A DNA stretch of 34,560 nucleotides from Clostridiales bacterium. Its GTDB lineage: Bacteria > Bacillota > Clostridia > Lachnospirales > Lachnospiraceae. Below the pieces are notes generated by a model that saw only the letters and a program-made list of their open reading frames with translations, was not told the origin of the DNA and made no database searches. A program made the position numbers and the translations under genes. Position 1 is the first letter of the stretch, and every line of letters starts with the position of its first letter. Of this stretch, positions 16,561-24,036 are shown piece after piece. The stretch spans positions 1 to 34,560 of the forward strand of contig JAAZDK010000244.1 of NCBI GenBank assembly GCA_012512855.1, written 5' to 3'.

Positions 16561-18318
16561 TTAGACAGCCGGCTTGCAGGGTATTTCCATGAAGATTCTG
16601 GTGTTTTGGTCGTTGCCTGATCTTATAGTGATCTGACCGTTCATCATCTCAATTATCCGGTGAATATTATTAAGTCCCAGCCCTTGCTCCTTTTTTTGCC
16701 GGACAGCCTCATAATCAAATCCGGCTCCATCATCGGAAATTTGAATTTTTAGCATATCTGTTTCTATCATAATCTGAACGTCTATATGGCTTGCCCTGCC
16801 ATGCCGGATTGCATTGTTCATTGCCTCACATATAACCCGGTACAATCCGCGTTTAAGGTTTAAGCCTATCATATTGGTATCTCCCAAAAAGCTTATATCA
16901 ATTGATACATCATGCATTTTTTCCAGCTCCTTCGCATAATCGTCCAGCTTCTGCCGCAGGGGGTCCTTGCCCTTCTTATCCCACGCTAAACCATAAATGG
17001 TTTCCCGAAGCTCCTTCATGGCCATATCAATTGCCCTTTTAATCTCCAGCAGATTCCGGTTGAGATTTTGATAATCCTCAGTTCTGCTCAGGACATACAG
17101 CTTGCAGGAGATAGCAAACAATCTTTGAAGGACAATGTCATGTATCTCACCTGCAATACGATTCTGTTCCTCACTAATCAAAAGCTGCTCCTCGATTTCA
17201 TTAAACTCCAGCTGTTTTAATGCAATGCCTGCTATTTTCATAAAAAGGGAAAATATATCATTGCTTTGGATTATGCCATCCTCCCTGGAAAAATTCATAC
17301 CATCGGCATCCCCGAAAATCGGCCTCTTTTCACCTGCGGTCGATATCTCCTCCTTCCTGCCAAGGGAAACAAAGGCTCCACAGGGACTGTCCTCATACAT
17401 TATATATTTAATAGTCATGTAATAATCCTCATATCGGCCCTCAAGCTGCCTGGATTGCTGATGATCCTTTTCGATCATTTCCATAGCCTTAGCATAGACT
17501 TTACCGGCCTCATCGGAGGACAAGCCGTAGCTGATGAAGCCACCATAGGCATCTATCGGAGTCAAGCGGATAAGAAGCAGCTGCTTTATGCCGCTTAAAT
17601 ATGAAAAATGCTCCACCAGCTTCATCATAATATTCTCATTTTTGTGGTTGTTGAAAATATTTATGGTTTCATATACCTCGATACTGTATTTTAAGGTCTC
17701 TTCCACCTTGGCATTGGCTGCCTCCAGCTGTCTGTTCAAGGCCGACAGCTTCCTGCCCTTTTCCTCAATCTTACCGGCATAACGAATCAGCTGCAATATA
17801 ACGAAAACAATAATAATACAGCTGATGGCTGTGTTAAGCTGCAGCCTTTCCACCTCATAATTATGTATTGTCCCTTGAAAATAAATGCTTGAGGCAGCTG
17901 CTATCATAAAATAGGCCGCAGAATACAATACTGCCAGAAGGTAGGATAGCTTGACAGCGGTGATAAAGACGGTGCTGATGAAATACCAGATAAAGGGACT
18001 GGCAAATCCGCCTGATATCATAATAAATATCCCGTTTTCAACGGCCTCAACGATGCTTAATATCAGGGTGTTACGCCTGTCATCCTTGTTTTCGAGATAA
18101 AGATAGCCCATAGTGCTGTAGACTATAACCAGCATACATATGATGCCGATTTTCATTCCGATATTGCTCTGAGGTGCTGTGATATAATACAATAGCAGAC
18201 ATACCAAAAAAGATACATAACGATATATTATTAAAATTTTCAGAATGCTAAAAGGTTTTAGAGCTTTAGTGTATAATTTCTTCAATAAATCCTTTATTTT
18301 CCTCATATTATCCTTCAT
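16561..18318 (-). CDS. Membrane sensor histidine kinase, NarL/DegS-like (HisKA_3)
   Basis: A 585-residue kinase. About six N-terminal membrane helices cover residues 25-180, with little outside sequence, so it may sense membrane or lipid-phase signals. A coiled coil follows (about 183-215), then a GAF-like cytoplasmic domain (about 215-370). The HisKA_3 helix carries the phospho-acceptor His393 in IAGEIHDIVLQRL. The HATPase domain shows NNAIRHG, DDGAGF and GLGLNNIHRI. Start is uncertain: the listed ATG lacks a clear ribosome-binding site, while the ATG four codons later (18306) has AAGGA. It is followed by its response regulator and preceded by a short membrane-peptide ORF and the DUF5305-like gene. 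Confidence 0.93.
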   Translation of the reverse strand: MKDNMRKIKDLLKKLYTKALKPFSILKILIIYRYVSFLVCLLLYYITAPQSNIGMKIGIICMLVIVYSTMGYLYLENKDDRRNTLILSIVEAVENGIFIMISGGFASPFIWYFISTVFITAVKLSYLLAVLYSAAYFMIAAASSIYFQGTIHNYEVERLQLNTAISCIIIVFVILQLIRYAGKIEEKGRKLSALNRQLEAANAKVEETLKYSIEVYETINIFNNHKNENIMMKLVEHFSYLSGIKQLLLIRLTPIDAYGGFISYGLSSDEAGKVYAKAMEMIEKDHQQSRQLEGRYEDYYMTIKYIMYEDSPCGAFVSLGRKEEISTAGEKRPIFGDADGMNFSREDGIIQSNDIFSLFMKIAGIALKQLEFNEIEEQLLISEEQNRIAGEIHDIVLQRLFAISCKLYVLSRTEDYQNLNRNLLEIKRAIDMAMKELRETIYGLAWDKKGKDPLRQKLDDYAKELEKMHDVSIDISFLGDTNMIGLNLKRGLYRVICEAMNNAIRHGRASHIDVQIMIETDMLKIQISDDGAGFDYEAVRQKKEQGLGLNNIHRIIEMMNGQITIRSGNDQNTRIFMEIPCKPAV

Positions 18319-18342
18319 TTCTTTTGCTGTAATATATTAGTA

Positions 18343-18450
18343 TTATTTACATTTATTTACATACCTTATTCTATTATATTTTGTAAATTTTTTCAAACTC
18401 ATTAGTGCGACAAATATCAGCATGATCAACAAGAGAAGGAAATAATCCAT
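18343..18450 (-). CDS. Small membrane protein (35 residues), unrecognised
   Basis: A short reading frame between the DUF5305-like gene and the histidine kinase. The ATG at 18450 is preceded by GAGGGGTCGAAGG. The predicted peptide starts MDYFLLLLIMLIFVALMSL, one membrane helix, and ends in a basic, tyrosine-rich tail (KKFTKYNRIRYVNKCK). A GTG at 18468 could extend it by six residues. It ends 25 bases before the kinase start and begins just after the terminator-like hairpin. Single-span peptides with basic tails often modulate membrane kinases or transporters, but this role is inference. It may also be chance; a promoter-like TATAAT lies within it. Confidence 0.45.
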   Translation of the reverse strand: MDYFLLLLIMLIFVALMSLKKFTKYNRIRYVNKCK

Positions 18451-18490
18451 CAGCCTTCGACCCCTCACGAGCAATTTTAAATTAACAAGG

Positions 18491-18524
18491 AAAGAGGATA
18501 TCTTCGCCCGATATCCCCTCCTTT
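18491..18524 (-). terminator. Hairpin terminator after the DUF5305-like gene
   Basis: On the minus strand, AAAGGAGGGGATATC pairs with GATATCCTCTTT across the loop GGGCGAA, with a two- to three-base bulge, and is followed by a T-rich stretch (CCTTGTTAATTT). It lies about 22 bases after the gene's stop. Confidence 0.6.
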
Positions 18525-18546
18525 ACTTATATAGCTTTATGTTCTG

Positions 18547-19614
18547 CTACCTGTAATTTTGCATGATTGAGTTTAGTACACAGTATTCATATAGCTCTTC
18601 CCCATTCTGAACAAAAAATTTGAAGTCCTTGACCAGCTCCTTGTCATCCCTTTCATAAAGGATAGGCTTTTGAATTTCATCCGAAACCTTTACCAAATCC
18701 TTTATACTGTATAATTCGTATATCCTGTTGAAGGATTTTGCAGTATTGCTCTGCAGGGTAACCATCCTGCTGCCATATTCCCTTTGTATCTTTTTTATAG
18801 AAAGCATTACAATATCATTCAAATCATAATCCCTGGTAAAAATCAGAATATATAATAGCGCCAGCAAAGCAACTCCGGATACAGATATGTAGATTGCCAG
18901 CCTTGTTTGGTTCAGGGGAACAGGCTCCACCTGCTTTTGGGTGAGCTTGCCGCTTACTGCATCCATTCCATTCTTGCTGAACTTGCATACATTGTAGAAT
19001 ACCGAGCTTATGTCAAAGCTGAAGGACTCCTCCACCTCTCCGTAGGCAGTGCTGGCTTTTACCATACCTTCCATGGAAAAGATAATGTCAAAATCAATGT
19101 TTATTCCCAGCTCCTCCTTGGCCTCATTAACAAAAGTTATATATCTGCCAAGACTGACGTCAAATTCCTCATTCACAGCAAGAGCTCTGTCGCTTACCTC
19201 CAGGCTTTGCTTTTCATTAAGCGGAAAGGACTTTGTCCAATAAATTTCCTTTATATTTTGCTGGATAACAAAGCCGCTGATTTTTACAAAGCACTGATAA
19301 TCTATTCTGATAGGCACCGTATCGCTGCCTGTATATTCAAAATCATATTTGAGCCTGATATAATCTATCAGCTTTCTGGGATAATACAATCCTTCCTCCA
19401 TGTAATCCTCATCATAGATGATGTTATCCTTCAAAAAAACCTTATAGGCAATATTTTTGCTTATTTTGTAGTCATATTTGACTATATCCTTTTCTGTCAT
19501 TTCCTTTTTGCAGGCAGTAATAAAAACCATGGCTAAAGCTGCAATTAAGGTGCAGCTCAAAACAACTGTGCAGGCTATCTTCTTGCCCCTTCCCAGCTTC
19601 ATATGTACCTTCAT
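18547..19614 (-). CDS. DUF5305-like two-span membrane protein of the SipW/TasA-type cassette
   Basis: A 355-residue protein with an N-terminal membrane helix at about 12-35. A large outside domain (about 40-240) follows, with the pattern YDYKISKNIAYKVFLKDN ... LIDYIRLKYDFEYTG ... WTKSFPL seen in DUF5305 proteins. A second helix lies at about 242-262 and a cytoplasmic tail of about 90 residues ends it. The ATG at 19614 has GGAG at 8-base spacing; a TTG one codon earlier also exists. Families of this kind are found beside SipW-type signal peptidases, so a role in assembling or anchoring the exported fibre protein is inferred. An Ala-Cys (ITACKK) at the helix end could suggest a lipobox, but the helix is better read as an uncleaved anchor. 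Confidence 0.8.
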   Translation of the reverse strand: MKVHMKLGRGKKIACTVVLSCTLIAALAMVFITACKKEMTEKDIVKYDYKISKNIAYKVFLKDNIIYDEDYMEEGLYYPRKLIDYIRLKYDFEYTGSDTVPIRIDYQCFVKISGFVIQQNIKEIYWTKSFPLNEKQSLEVSDRALAVNEEFDVSLGRYITFVNEAKEELGINIDFDIIFSMEGMVKASTAYGEVEESFSFDISSVFYNVCKFSKNGMDAVSGKLTQKQVEPVPLNQTRLAIYISVSGVALLALLYILIFTRDYDLNDIVMLSIKKIQREYGSRMVTLQSNTAKSFNRIYELYSIKDLVKVSDEIQKPILYERDDKELVKDFKFFVQNGEELYEYCVLNSIMQNYR

Positions 19615-19729
19615 CAATCCCGCTCCTTTATGTATATTATTATAAAATGTAACCTCTGACCTGAGAGCTTTTTCAATTGGATATTCATATCATAAGAAAT
19701 TTATTTTATTAGAAATATAAATAATCCAA

Positions 19730-19756
19730 CCTCACCACCAGCCTGTGATGGTGAGG
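19730..19756 (-). terminator. Hairpin after the TasA-like gene
   Basis: CCTCACCA (19730-19737) pairs perfectly with TGGTGAGG (19749-19756), 11-base loop. It lies 34 bases past the TasA-like stop and is followed on the minus strand by TTGGATTATTTATATTT. The T-run is imperfect, so it may be a partial terminator or mRNA stabiliser that keeps the DUF5305-like gene at lower expression. Confidence 0.55.
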
Positions 19757-19789
19757 CAGGATTCATATATATAAACTGCTTGCTCTTGC

Positions 19790-20560
19790 TTACTCGGCTA
19801 CTGCTGCCTTAGCATTGTACTGATCCCACAGGAGCTCAAGCTTAAGGGTTCCGTTCTTGTTCTCTGTGTTATCATCGGATACACCGCTAACATCGCCATT
19901 CAGCCATGTGCCGCTGGTGTACTCGCCTTCAGCATCGGGATCCATAGCGATATCAAGCTCTATCACCATTTCAGAATATGAATTGTCGGTATCAAGGAAC
20001 AAAGTATTGGAAGCAATATTAATATCTTCTATTTTGCTCAGAGCAACGAAGCCATTATTCTTGATTTTGAAAGAAACTTCGCCATCAGGAATGTCTGCTA
20101 CTTCTGTCTCATAGGTGACGCCTAATATCGGATGAATAACATAAACTCTGTCCTTTATTGTTGCTGTAAGCCTGATTCCAATAACATTCTGCAAATCACT
20201 GATGCCTGTCTTATCCAAGCGGATAGCACTTAATTTTGCAGCAACATCTCCCAGGTTCTCTGCCTTGAATTTGAACTTGTAGCCATAGCCCGGGAACAGC
20301 TTTTTAATTTGCAATGTTACAGCGCTGCTGGGGGTTTTTACCTTGTCAACATTTGCTTCTGCATGGTTATACTTATCAAGCAGATCAACAGGGTACAAAT
20401 CACTAATGGCACCTTCAAGATCACTCTCAGTCAATTTGACTTCAAATTTACCGGTGTTTACGCTGCCGGTGATTGAGAACATGTCGGTCCAGTAAGCGTA
20501 ACCGGTTCCCATCAGCAGTAATGCGCATGCTATAACACATGCAATAAACCTTTTTTTCAT
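19790..20560 (-). CDS. TasA/camelysin-like exported protein with SipW-type signal peptide
   Basis: A 256-residue secreted protein. The basic N-terminus and hydrophobic stretch end in TGYAYWTDMFSITGSVNTG, the hallmark of SipW-dependent signal peptides; cleavage is expected around the Ala-Tyr before WTD. The mature part is a beta-rich domain with LFPGYGYKFKFKAENLG, the 'PG...N.G' pattern typical of TasA/CalY/camelysin proteins. It ends with a final strand LKLELLWDQYNA. TasA forms biofilm fibres and CalY is surface-exposed (family knowledge); fibre formation here is inferred. ATG start with AAGGAG. It has its own extended -10 promoter and a hairpin after it, which may allow high expression relative to the peptidase gene upstream. 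Confidence 0.85.
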   Translation of the reverse strand: MKKRFIACVIACALLLMGTGYAYWTDMFSITGSVNTGKFEVKLTESDLEGAISDLYPVDLLDKYNHAEANVDKVKTPSSAVTLQIKKLFPGYGYKFKFKAENLGDVAAKLSAIRLDKTGISDLQNVIGIRLTATIKDRVYVIHPILGVTYETEVADIPDGEVSFKIKNNGFVALSKIEDINIASNTLFLDTDNSYSEMVIELDIAMDPDAEGEYTSGTWLNGDVSGVSDDNTENKNGTLKLELLWDQYNAKAAVAE

Positions 20561-20607
20561 CTTTCTCTACTCCTTTTCTTGATATGTTTTTTGCACTTGC
20601 AAGGGCT

Positions 20608-20616
20608 ATTATAGCA
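20608..20616 (-). promoter_or_regulatory. Extended -10 promoter of the TasA-like gene
   Basis: On the minus strand, TGC-TATAAT (extended -10) lies 48 bases before the TasA-like start codon. The -35 hexamer 17 bases upstream is weak (ATGTAA), which is usual for extended -10 promoters. The predicted transcript starts near 20600, with a leader of about 40 bases containing AAGGAG. Confidence 0.5.
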
Positions 20617-20707
20617 TCGCTCCCAATTATTTACATGGCCCTAAAATGGAAAATTTGATTTAACAAAGGTTTAATCTATATACCACTAAAGGAGTATTAG
20701 CTTAAGG

Positions 20708-21895
20708 CTAAAATTCTATATCATCATAGCTGATATTCTTTCTCTCCTTAATCAAGAGGGTGGGATAGCCCAGCTTTGGTATGACCCTTACCAGGCTTCC
20801 CTTAATATCCTCGGGATAGACCAGTCGCAAATCATGGGTGGAATTATTGTCACCCTTGGTTCTGAAGGCCATTCTGCCGTCATCATCCTGTTCAATACCG
20901 ATAATACGGTGTGTAATCAGAATATTGTCCTGCGCAAACTGTATTACATCTCCGACCTCAAGCTTATTTATTTCATCAGGATCTCTAATTTGCCTGATGA
21001 GAATAATATCTCCCGGATAAATCAAAGGCTCCATGCTTCCGGTGGCAACAACGGATGGATATATAGGAAACACACCTACAACAAACCAAATAAGCAAAAC
21101 AGAAAAGGTTAATACAAATGTCGTTTCTATCTGCTCCTTTATACTTTTTACCTTTTCCCTGTGCCGCTTGCGGTTATATCTGGTGGTTATATAGGATATC
21201 ATTATAACTGGTGCAATAGTACCCAATATCCCTTCGCAAAACCAATTCAAATCAGGCAGGATAGGTATTAGCCATTCAAATGCGAATGTCGTCATAATAT
21301 ATATGACTGGTGTGGAGACAGACCCGTAAAGGGCCAGAAATGATAAATGAATGCTTTCACACAGATTTGGCAGCACTTCTCTGGCAAAAAGCTGTGTCAA
21401 ATCTATTAAATCCATAGAGGTCTTAATCAGATTCCAGTTAAATTCACAGGCTGCCAGAATAAATGACAGGCTATAGAAGACGGGCTCATTATTCCTTCTG
21501 CTGCAATATGTATTAATCAGATGATATCTCACCAGCTGGCCTGCGACAAGCTGTGGGACAACATCAGCTATATTATATAAAATTCCAGTGGGGGTAAAGG
21601 CATAAGGGCTCCTGCCCAGATTAAAAATCAGGATTCCGATTAAATAGCGTAAGGCATAATAGGCTATTGTCATAATAAGAACCTCAAAATTTATCTTGTC
21701 CAGATAGCCTATTCTGCCCTTTGAATTTATTTTGGGAGCCAATCTGATATAGGCGAAAATACCTGGAAGCCACAATATAAGCATAAAGCGGCTATCCTTA
21801 ATCAAACCTGCTTCGCAAACTGCTGAAAGCAGAAGATAAACAAGCATCATAATAATGCCTGTAAGCTTATATTTTTTATCAACTATATATCTCAT
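20708..21895 (-). CDS. SipW/ER-type signal peptidase I with large N-terminal multi-span membrane domain
   Basis: A 395-residue membrane protease. The last 140 residues are an S26B-type signal peptidase: a membrane helix at about 258-278, box B TGSMEP with nucleophile Ser287, box D ITHRIIGIE with His329 in place of the bacterial lysine (the ER/archaeal/SipW arrangement), and box E TKGDNNSTHD with Asp349. Residues 1-240 form about six or seven further membrane helices with no resemblance I can name beyond a faint CPBP-like look; normal SipW is near 190 residues and lacks this. It probably processes the three neighbouring WTD-type precursors. The ATG start has GGGAGAAGG at long spacing. It is 31 bases after the upstream gene, so co-transcribed. 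Confidence 0.9.
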   Translation of the reverse strand: MRYIVDKKYKLTGIIMMLVYLLLSAVCEAGLIKDSRFMLILWLPGIFAYIRLAPKINSKGRIGYLDKINFEVLIMTIAYYALRYLIGILIFNLGRSPYAFTPTGILYNIADVVPQLVAGQLVRYHLINTYCSRRNNEPVFYSLSFILAACEFNWNLIKTSMDLIDLTQLFAREVLPNLCESIHLSFLALYGSVSTPVIYIMTTFAFEWLIPILPDLNWFCEGILGTIAPVIMISYITTRYNRKRHREKVKSIKEQIETTFVLTFSVLLIWFVVGVFPIYPSVVATGSMEPLIYPGDIILIRQIRDPDEINKLEVGDVIQFAQDNILITHRIIGIEQDDDGRMAFRTKGDNNSTHDLRLVYPEDIKGSLVRVIPKLGYPTLLIKERKNISYDDIEF

Positions 21896-21926
21896 ATATC
21901 TTAGGTACCTTCTCCCAAATCAACTT

Positions 21927-22682
21927 TTATTCCTGAAGGTTTTCTTCAGCTAATGCCTTGTCAGCCTGCAAATTGCTGCCCTGCAGGTCATCTGCCGTTA
22001 CCTGTCCTGTATCAAAAGAGCTTCCCCTATCAGCTTCAGTGTCCAAACCCTTTTGGGCAGAGCCTTCGTCCATTTCTGAAGCGGTATCCTGCGGTTGATG
22101 AAGGAATGCGTCGCTTTCACCAGAGACTGATTTAAGCAAAGAGTCATTATCAGCTCCTGCTTCATCCGGGGAAGCTGAAGCTTTTCCTGCCTCTGCAGGA
22201 TCAGCTACAGGTTCAATTGCAGAATTGGCAGATGTAACAGCTGTTTCCCAGTCTGTTGCTATCCCATCGGATGGTGGATTGTCAGGAAATAGCTCACCTG
22301 CTGGTTCATCATCAGAAGAAATTTCTCCTGCAGTTCCACCCGGACCGCCTTCCATTGTATCCTGCTTATCATTATCTATATCATCAGCCGGCTTATCATC
22401 TGTCTTATGAGCTGGAGCATTGTTCTCCAAAACAGTATCATTTATGCCGTTATCAGGATATGACTCATCTCCCCTGCTTTCATCATCAGCCTGCTGCTCT
22501 TCCTTTGCTGCTTCTACTTCCTCAACTACTGCATCAATGCGAATCAGTTCAATGCTATGCGTATATCTGGCATTGCCGCTTATGGTTACAGAATCTGTCC
22601 AATAGCTGTAGCCTGCATCCAGTGCGCAGTAGGCAATAAATACCACAATAACTGTAATAAGTAAATATCTTGATCTTTTCAA
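21927..22682 (-). CDS. Exported acidic low-complexity protein with SipW-type signal peptide
   Basis: A 251-residue protein. The N-terminus MKRSRYLL leads a hydrophobic helix ending DAGYSYWTDSVTISGNARY, a SipW-type signal motif. After about 15 residues of beta-like sequence (HSIELIRIDAVV), the remaining 190 residues are rich in Asp, Glu, Ala, Ser and Gly with almost no hydrophobic pattern, so they are probably disordered and strongly negative. There is no recognised domain and no catalytic motif. The TTG start has AAAGGG 7 bases upstream. It sits between a second exported protein (36 bases) and the signal peptidase (31 bases), clearly in one operon. Calcium or cation binding, or a spacer/coat role on a fibre, are inferences. 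Confidence 0.8.
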   Translation of the reverse strand: MKRSRYLLITVIVVFIAYCALDAGYSYWTDSVTISGNARYTHSIELIRIDAVVEEVEAAKEEQQADDESRGDESYPDNGINDTVLENNAPAHKTDDKPADDIDNDKQDTMEGGPGGTAGEISSDDEPAGELFPDNPPSDGIATDWETAVTSANSAIEPVADPAEAGKASASPDEAGADNDSLLKSVSGESDAFLHQPQDTASEMDEGSAQKGLDTEADRGSSFDTGQVTADDLQGSNLQADKALAEENLQE

Positions 22683-22718
22683 TGTGATACCCTTTCTATT
22701 TAAATTATTAAAATAGCT

Positions 22719-23690
22719 TCACTCAGTCTCGGCATTAAACTGGTCAAGCCTCAGCGGTATAATAAAGCCATATTCAGCTGAAATGGATATAGTTTCCCTG
22801 CTAATCAGCAGCTTTCTTTTTATATTTTTGCCCCTATCCTTTTTACCATTTACATCCTTATTTTCATAATCTGCATCCTGCATATCCTCTGAGCTTTCCT
22901 CACCTTTCAGTGGGTCCATTTTCTCCATTGATGCCTCATTATCAGATGAAGCAGCTGGCAAATCCACCCCTTCCCCTGCAGCTTCCTCCCTGTGTGAAAA
23001 TGCTTCCTCCGACTCTGTTATGCTTAAGTCCGGCTCAGAAGCAACAGTATCAAAAGCATACGCCTGATCCTGAATGTCCAGTTCCGGATCCGGAGCACTT
23101 TCATCATTTTTTGCAGTCACAGCTTCACTGTAATCATAGGTGATGGAATCTATCGGCTTAGCAGGTAAATAAACAGGTGTAAAATCTATCATCCCACCTG
23201 TACCGTTAAAGCTGTGATAGGCTTTGAATACTCCCAGATTTTCAGGAAGCAGATTAAGATAATCACTGGCATTATAGTCGCCTCCGGACAAATCCCATCT
23301 GACCGTGTCCCTCTTCAGTTCGATACTTATAATGCCCAGCTCCTCTTCTTTTGCCTTTAACGGTACATTTCCGTTTTCACCATTCTTGAGCGCATAATAT
23401 ATTCTTAATTTATCGCTACCCGTCATATTCATAATCGGCCCGGCGTCCAGAATATCAATCCTGAGATATTTCCCTCTGTCAACTGTTATGGATGCAGGTA
23501 TTGGGATTGTTGATTCATTTCTGATCAAAACAAGAGAATTGCCCGACTCCTGAAAATCATAATCCAAAAAGCCGGTTGTTATACTTGCCAACATTTTGCC
23601 TATATCTGTCCACCCTGCATAGGATACCCCCAGCAGACCGATTATAATAATGCATAGGTATATAATCCTTACCGAAGAATACTTTCTCAT
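22719..23690 (-). CDS. Exported beta-rich protein with acidic insert and SipW-type signal peptide
   Basis: A 323-residue secreted protein, first gene of the cassette. The signal region ends VSYAGWTDIGKMLASITTG, the same WTD motif as its two neighbours. Residues about 38-190 look like a beta-sandwich domain (FLDYDFQESGNSLVLIRNES). Residues about 195-275 are an acidic low-complexity stretch much like the neighbouring gene product. A basic patch (KKDRGKNIKRK) and a final strand IIPLRLDQFNAETE follow. The DQFNA end matches the DQYNA end of the TasA-like protein. ATG start with GAGG 9 bases upstream; a promoter lies about 45 bases before it. Likely a minor or anchoring fibre component, by context. 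Confidence 0.8.
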   Translation of the reverse strand: MRKYSSVRIIYLCIIIIGLLGVSYAGWTDIGKMLASITTGFLDYDFQESGNSLVLIRNESTIPIPASITVDRGKYLRIDILDAGPIMNMTGSDKLRIYYALKNGENGNVPLKAKEEELGIISIELKRDTVRWDLSGGDYNASDYLNLLPENLGVFKAYHSFNGTGGMIDFTPVYLPAKPIDSITYDYSEAVTAKNDESAPDPELDIQDQAYAFDTVASEPDLSITESEEAFSHREEAAGEGVDLPAASSDNEASMEKMDPLKGEESSEDMQDADYENKDVNGKKDRGKNIKRKLLISRETISISAEYGFIIPLRLDQFNAETE

Positions 23691-23735
23691 ATATATAACC
23701 TCAACAAGATTTAATTATTAACTCGGGCATTTTTC

Positions 23736-23764
23736 ACTATACATGTTTTCCCAATATATGTTAA
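23736..23764 (-). promoter_or_regulatory. Predicted sigma-A promoter of the SipW cassette
   Basis: TTAACA (23759-23764), exactly 17 bases, then TATAGT (23736-23741), read on the minus strand. The predicted transcription start is near 23729, giving a leader of about 40 bases before the first cassette gene. Confidence 0.6.
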
Positions 23765-23862
23765 TTGTATTAGGCTTTATTTTATTATTCAACATGATAT
23801 TGTCGACATACTGATAAGCTTAAGCTTTTTCTCTGTCATAATTACTTATAAAATTACATTAT

Positions 23863-23892
23863 CTGAGATAGCTATCCGGTAAATTATCTCAG
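23863..23892. promoter_or_regulatory. 8-bp dyad upstream of the cassette promoter
   Basis: CTGAGATA (23863-23870) is matched by TATCTCAG (23885-23892) with 14 bases between. It lies about 100-130 bases upstream of the -35 of the cassette promoter, a position suited to an activator such as the NarL-type regulator. The sequence could equally form an RNA hairpin. No regulator can be assigned from sequence. Confidence 0.3.
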
Positions 23893-23963
23893 CTTTTGCA
23901 GTTATATGCCCGTATTTGCGATTTTTTTATTGATGCGGGACCTTATCACAGGCAAGCCTGCAT

Positions 23964-23990
23964 AAAAAAACCGGCAGCTAATACTGCCGG
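23964..23990 (-). terminator. Intrinsic terminator of the nuclease lipoprotein gene
   Basis: On the minus strand, CCGGCAG-tattag-CTGCCGG (perfect 7 bp) is followed by seven T. It is a textbook intrinsic terminator about 45 bases past the gene's stop. The remaining sequence of the 346-base gap 23691-24036 holds the cassette promoter and the dyad. Confidence 0.88.
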
Positions 23991-24036
23991 CAAAGCATGC
24001 TTTCATTTACTTATCGTTTCTAAAATTAGCAATCAA

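Noticed and set aside
23817-23828. 12-bp palindrome AAGCTTAAGCTT in the cassette upstream region
   Set aside because: Self-complementary AT-rich hexamer doubling; likely chance and not positioned clearly relative to the promoter.
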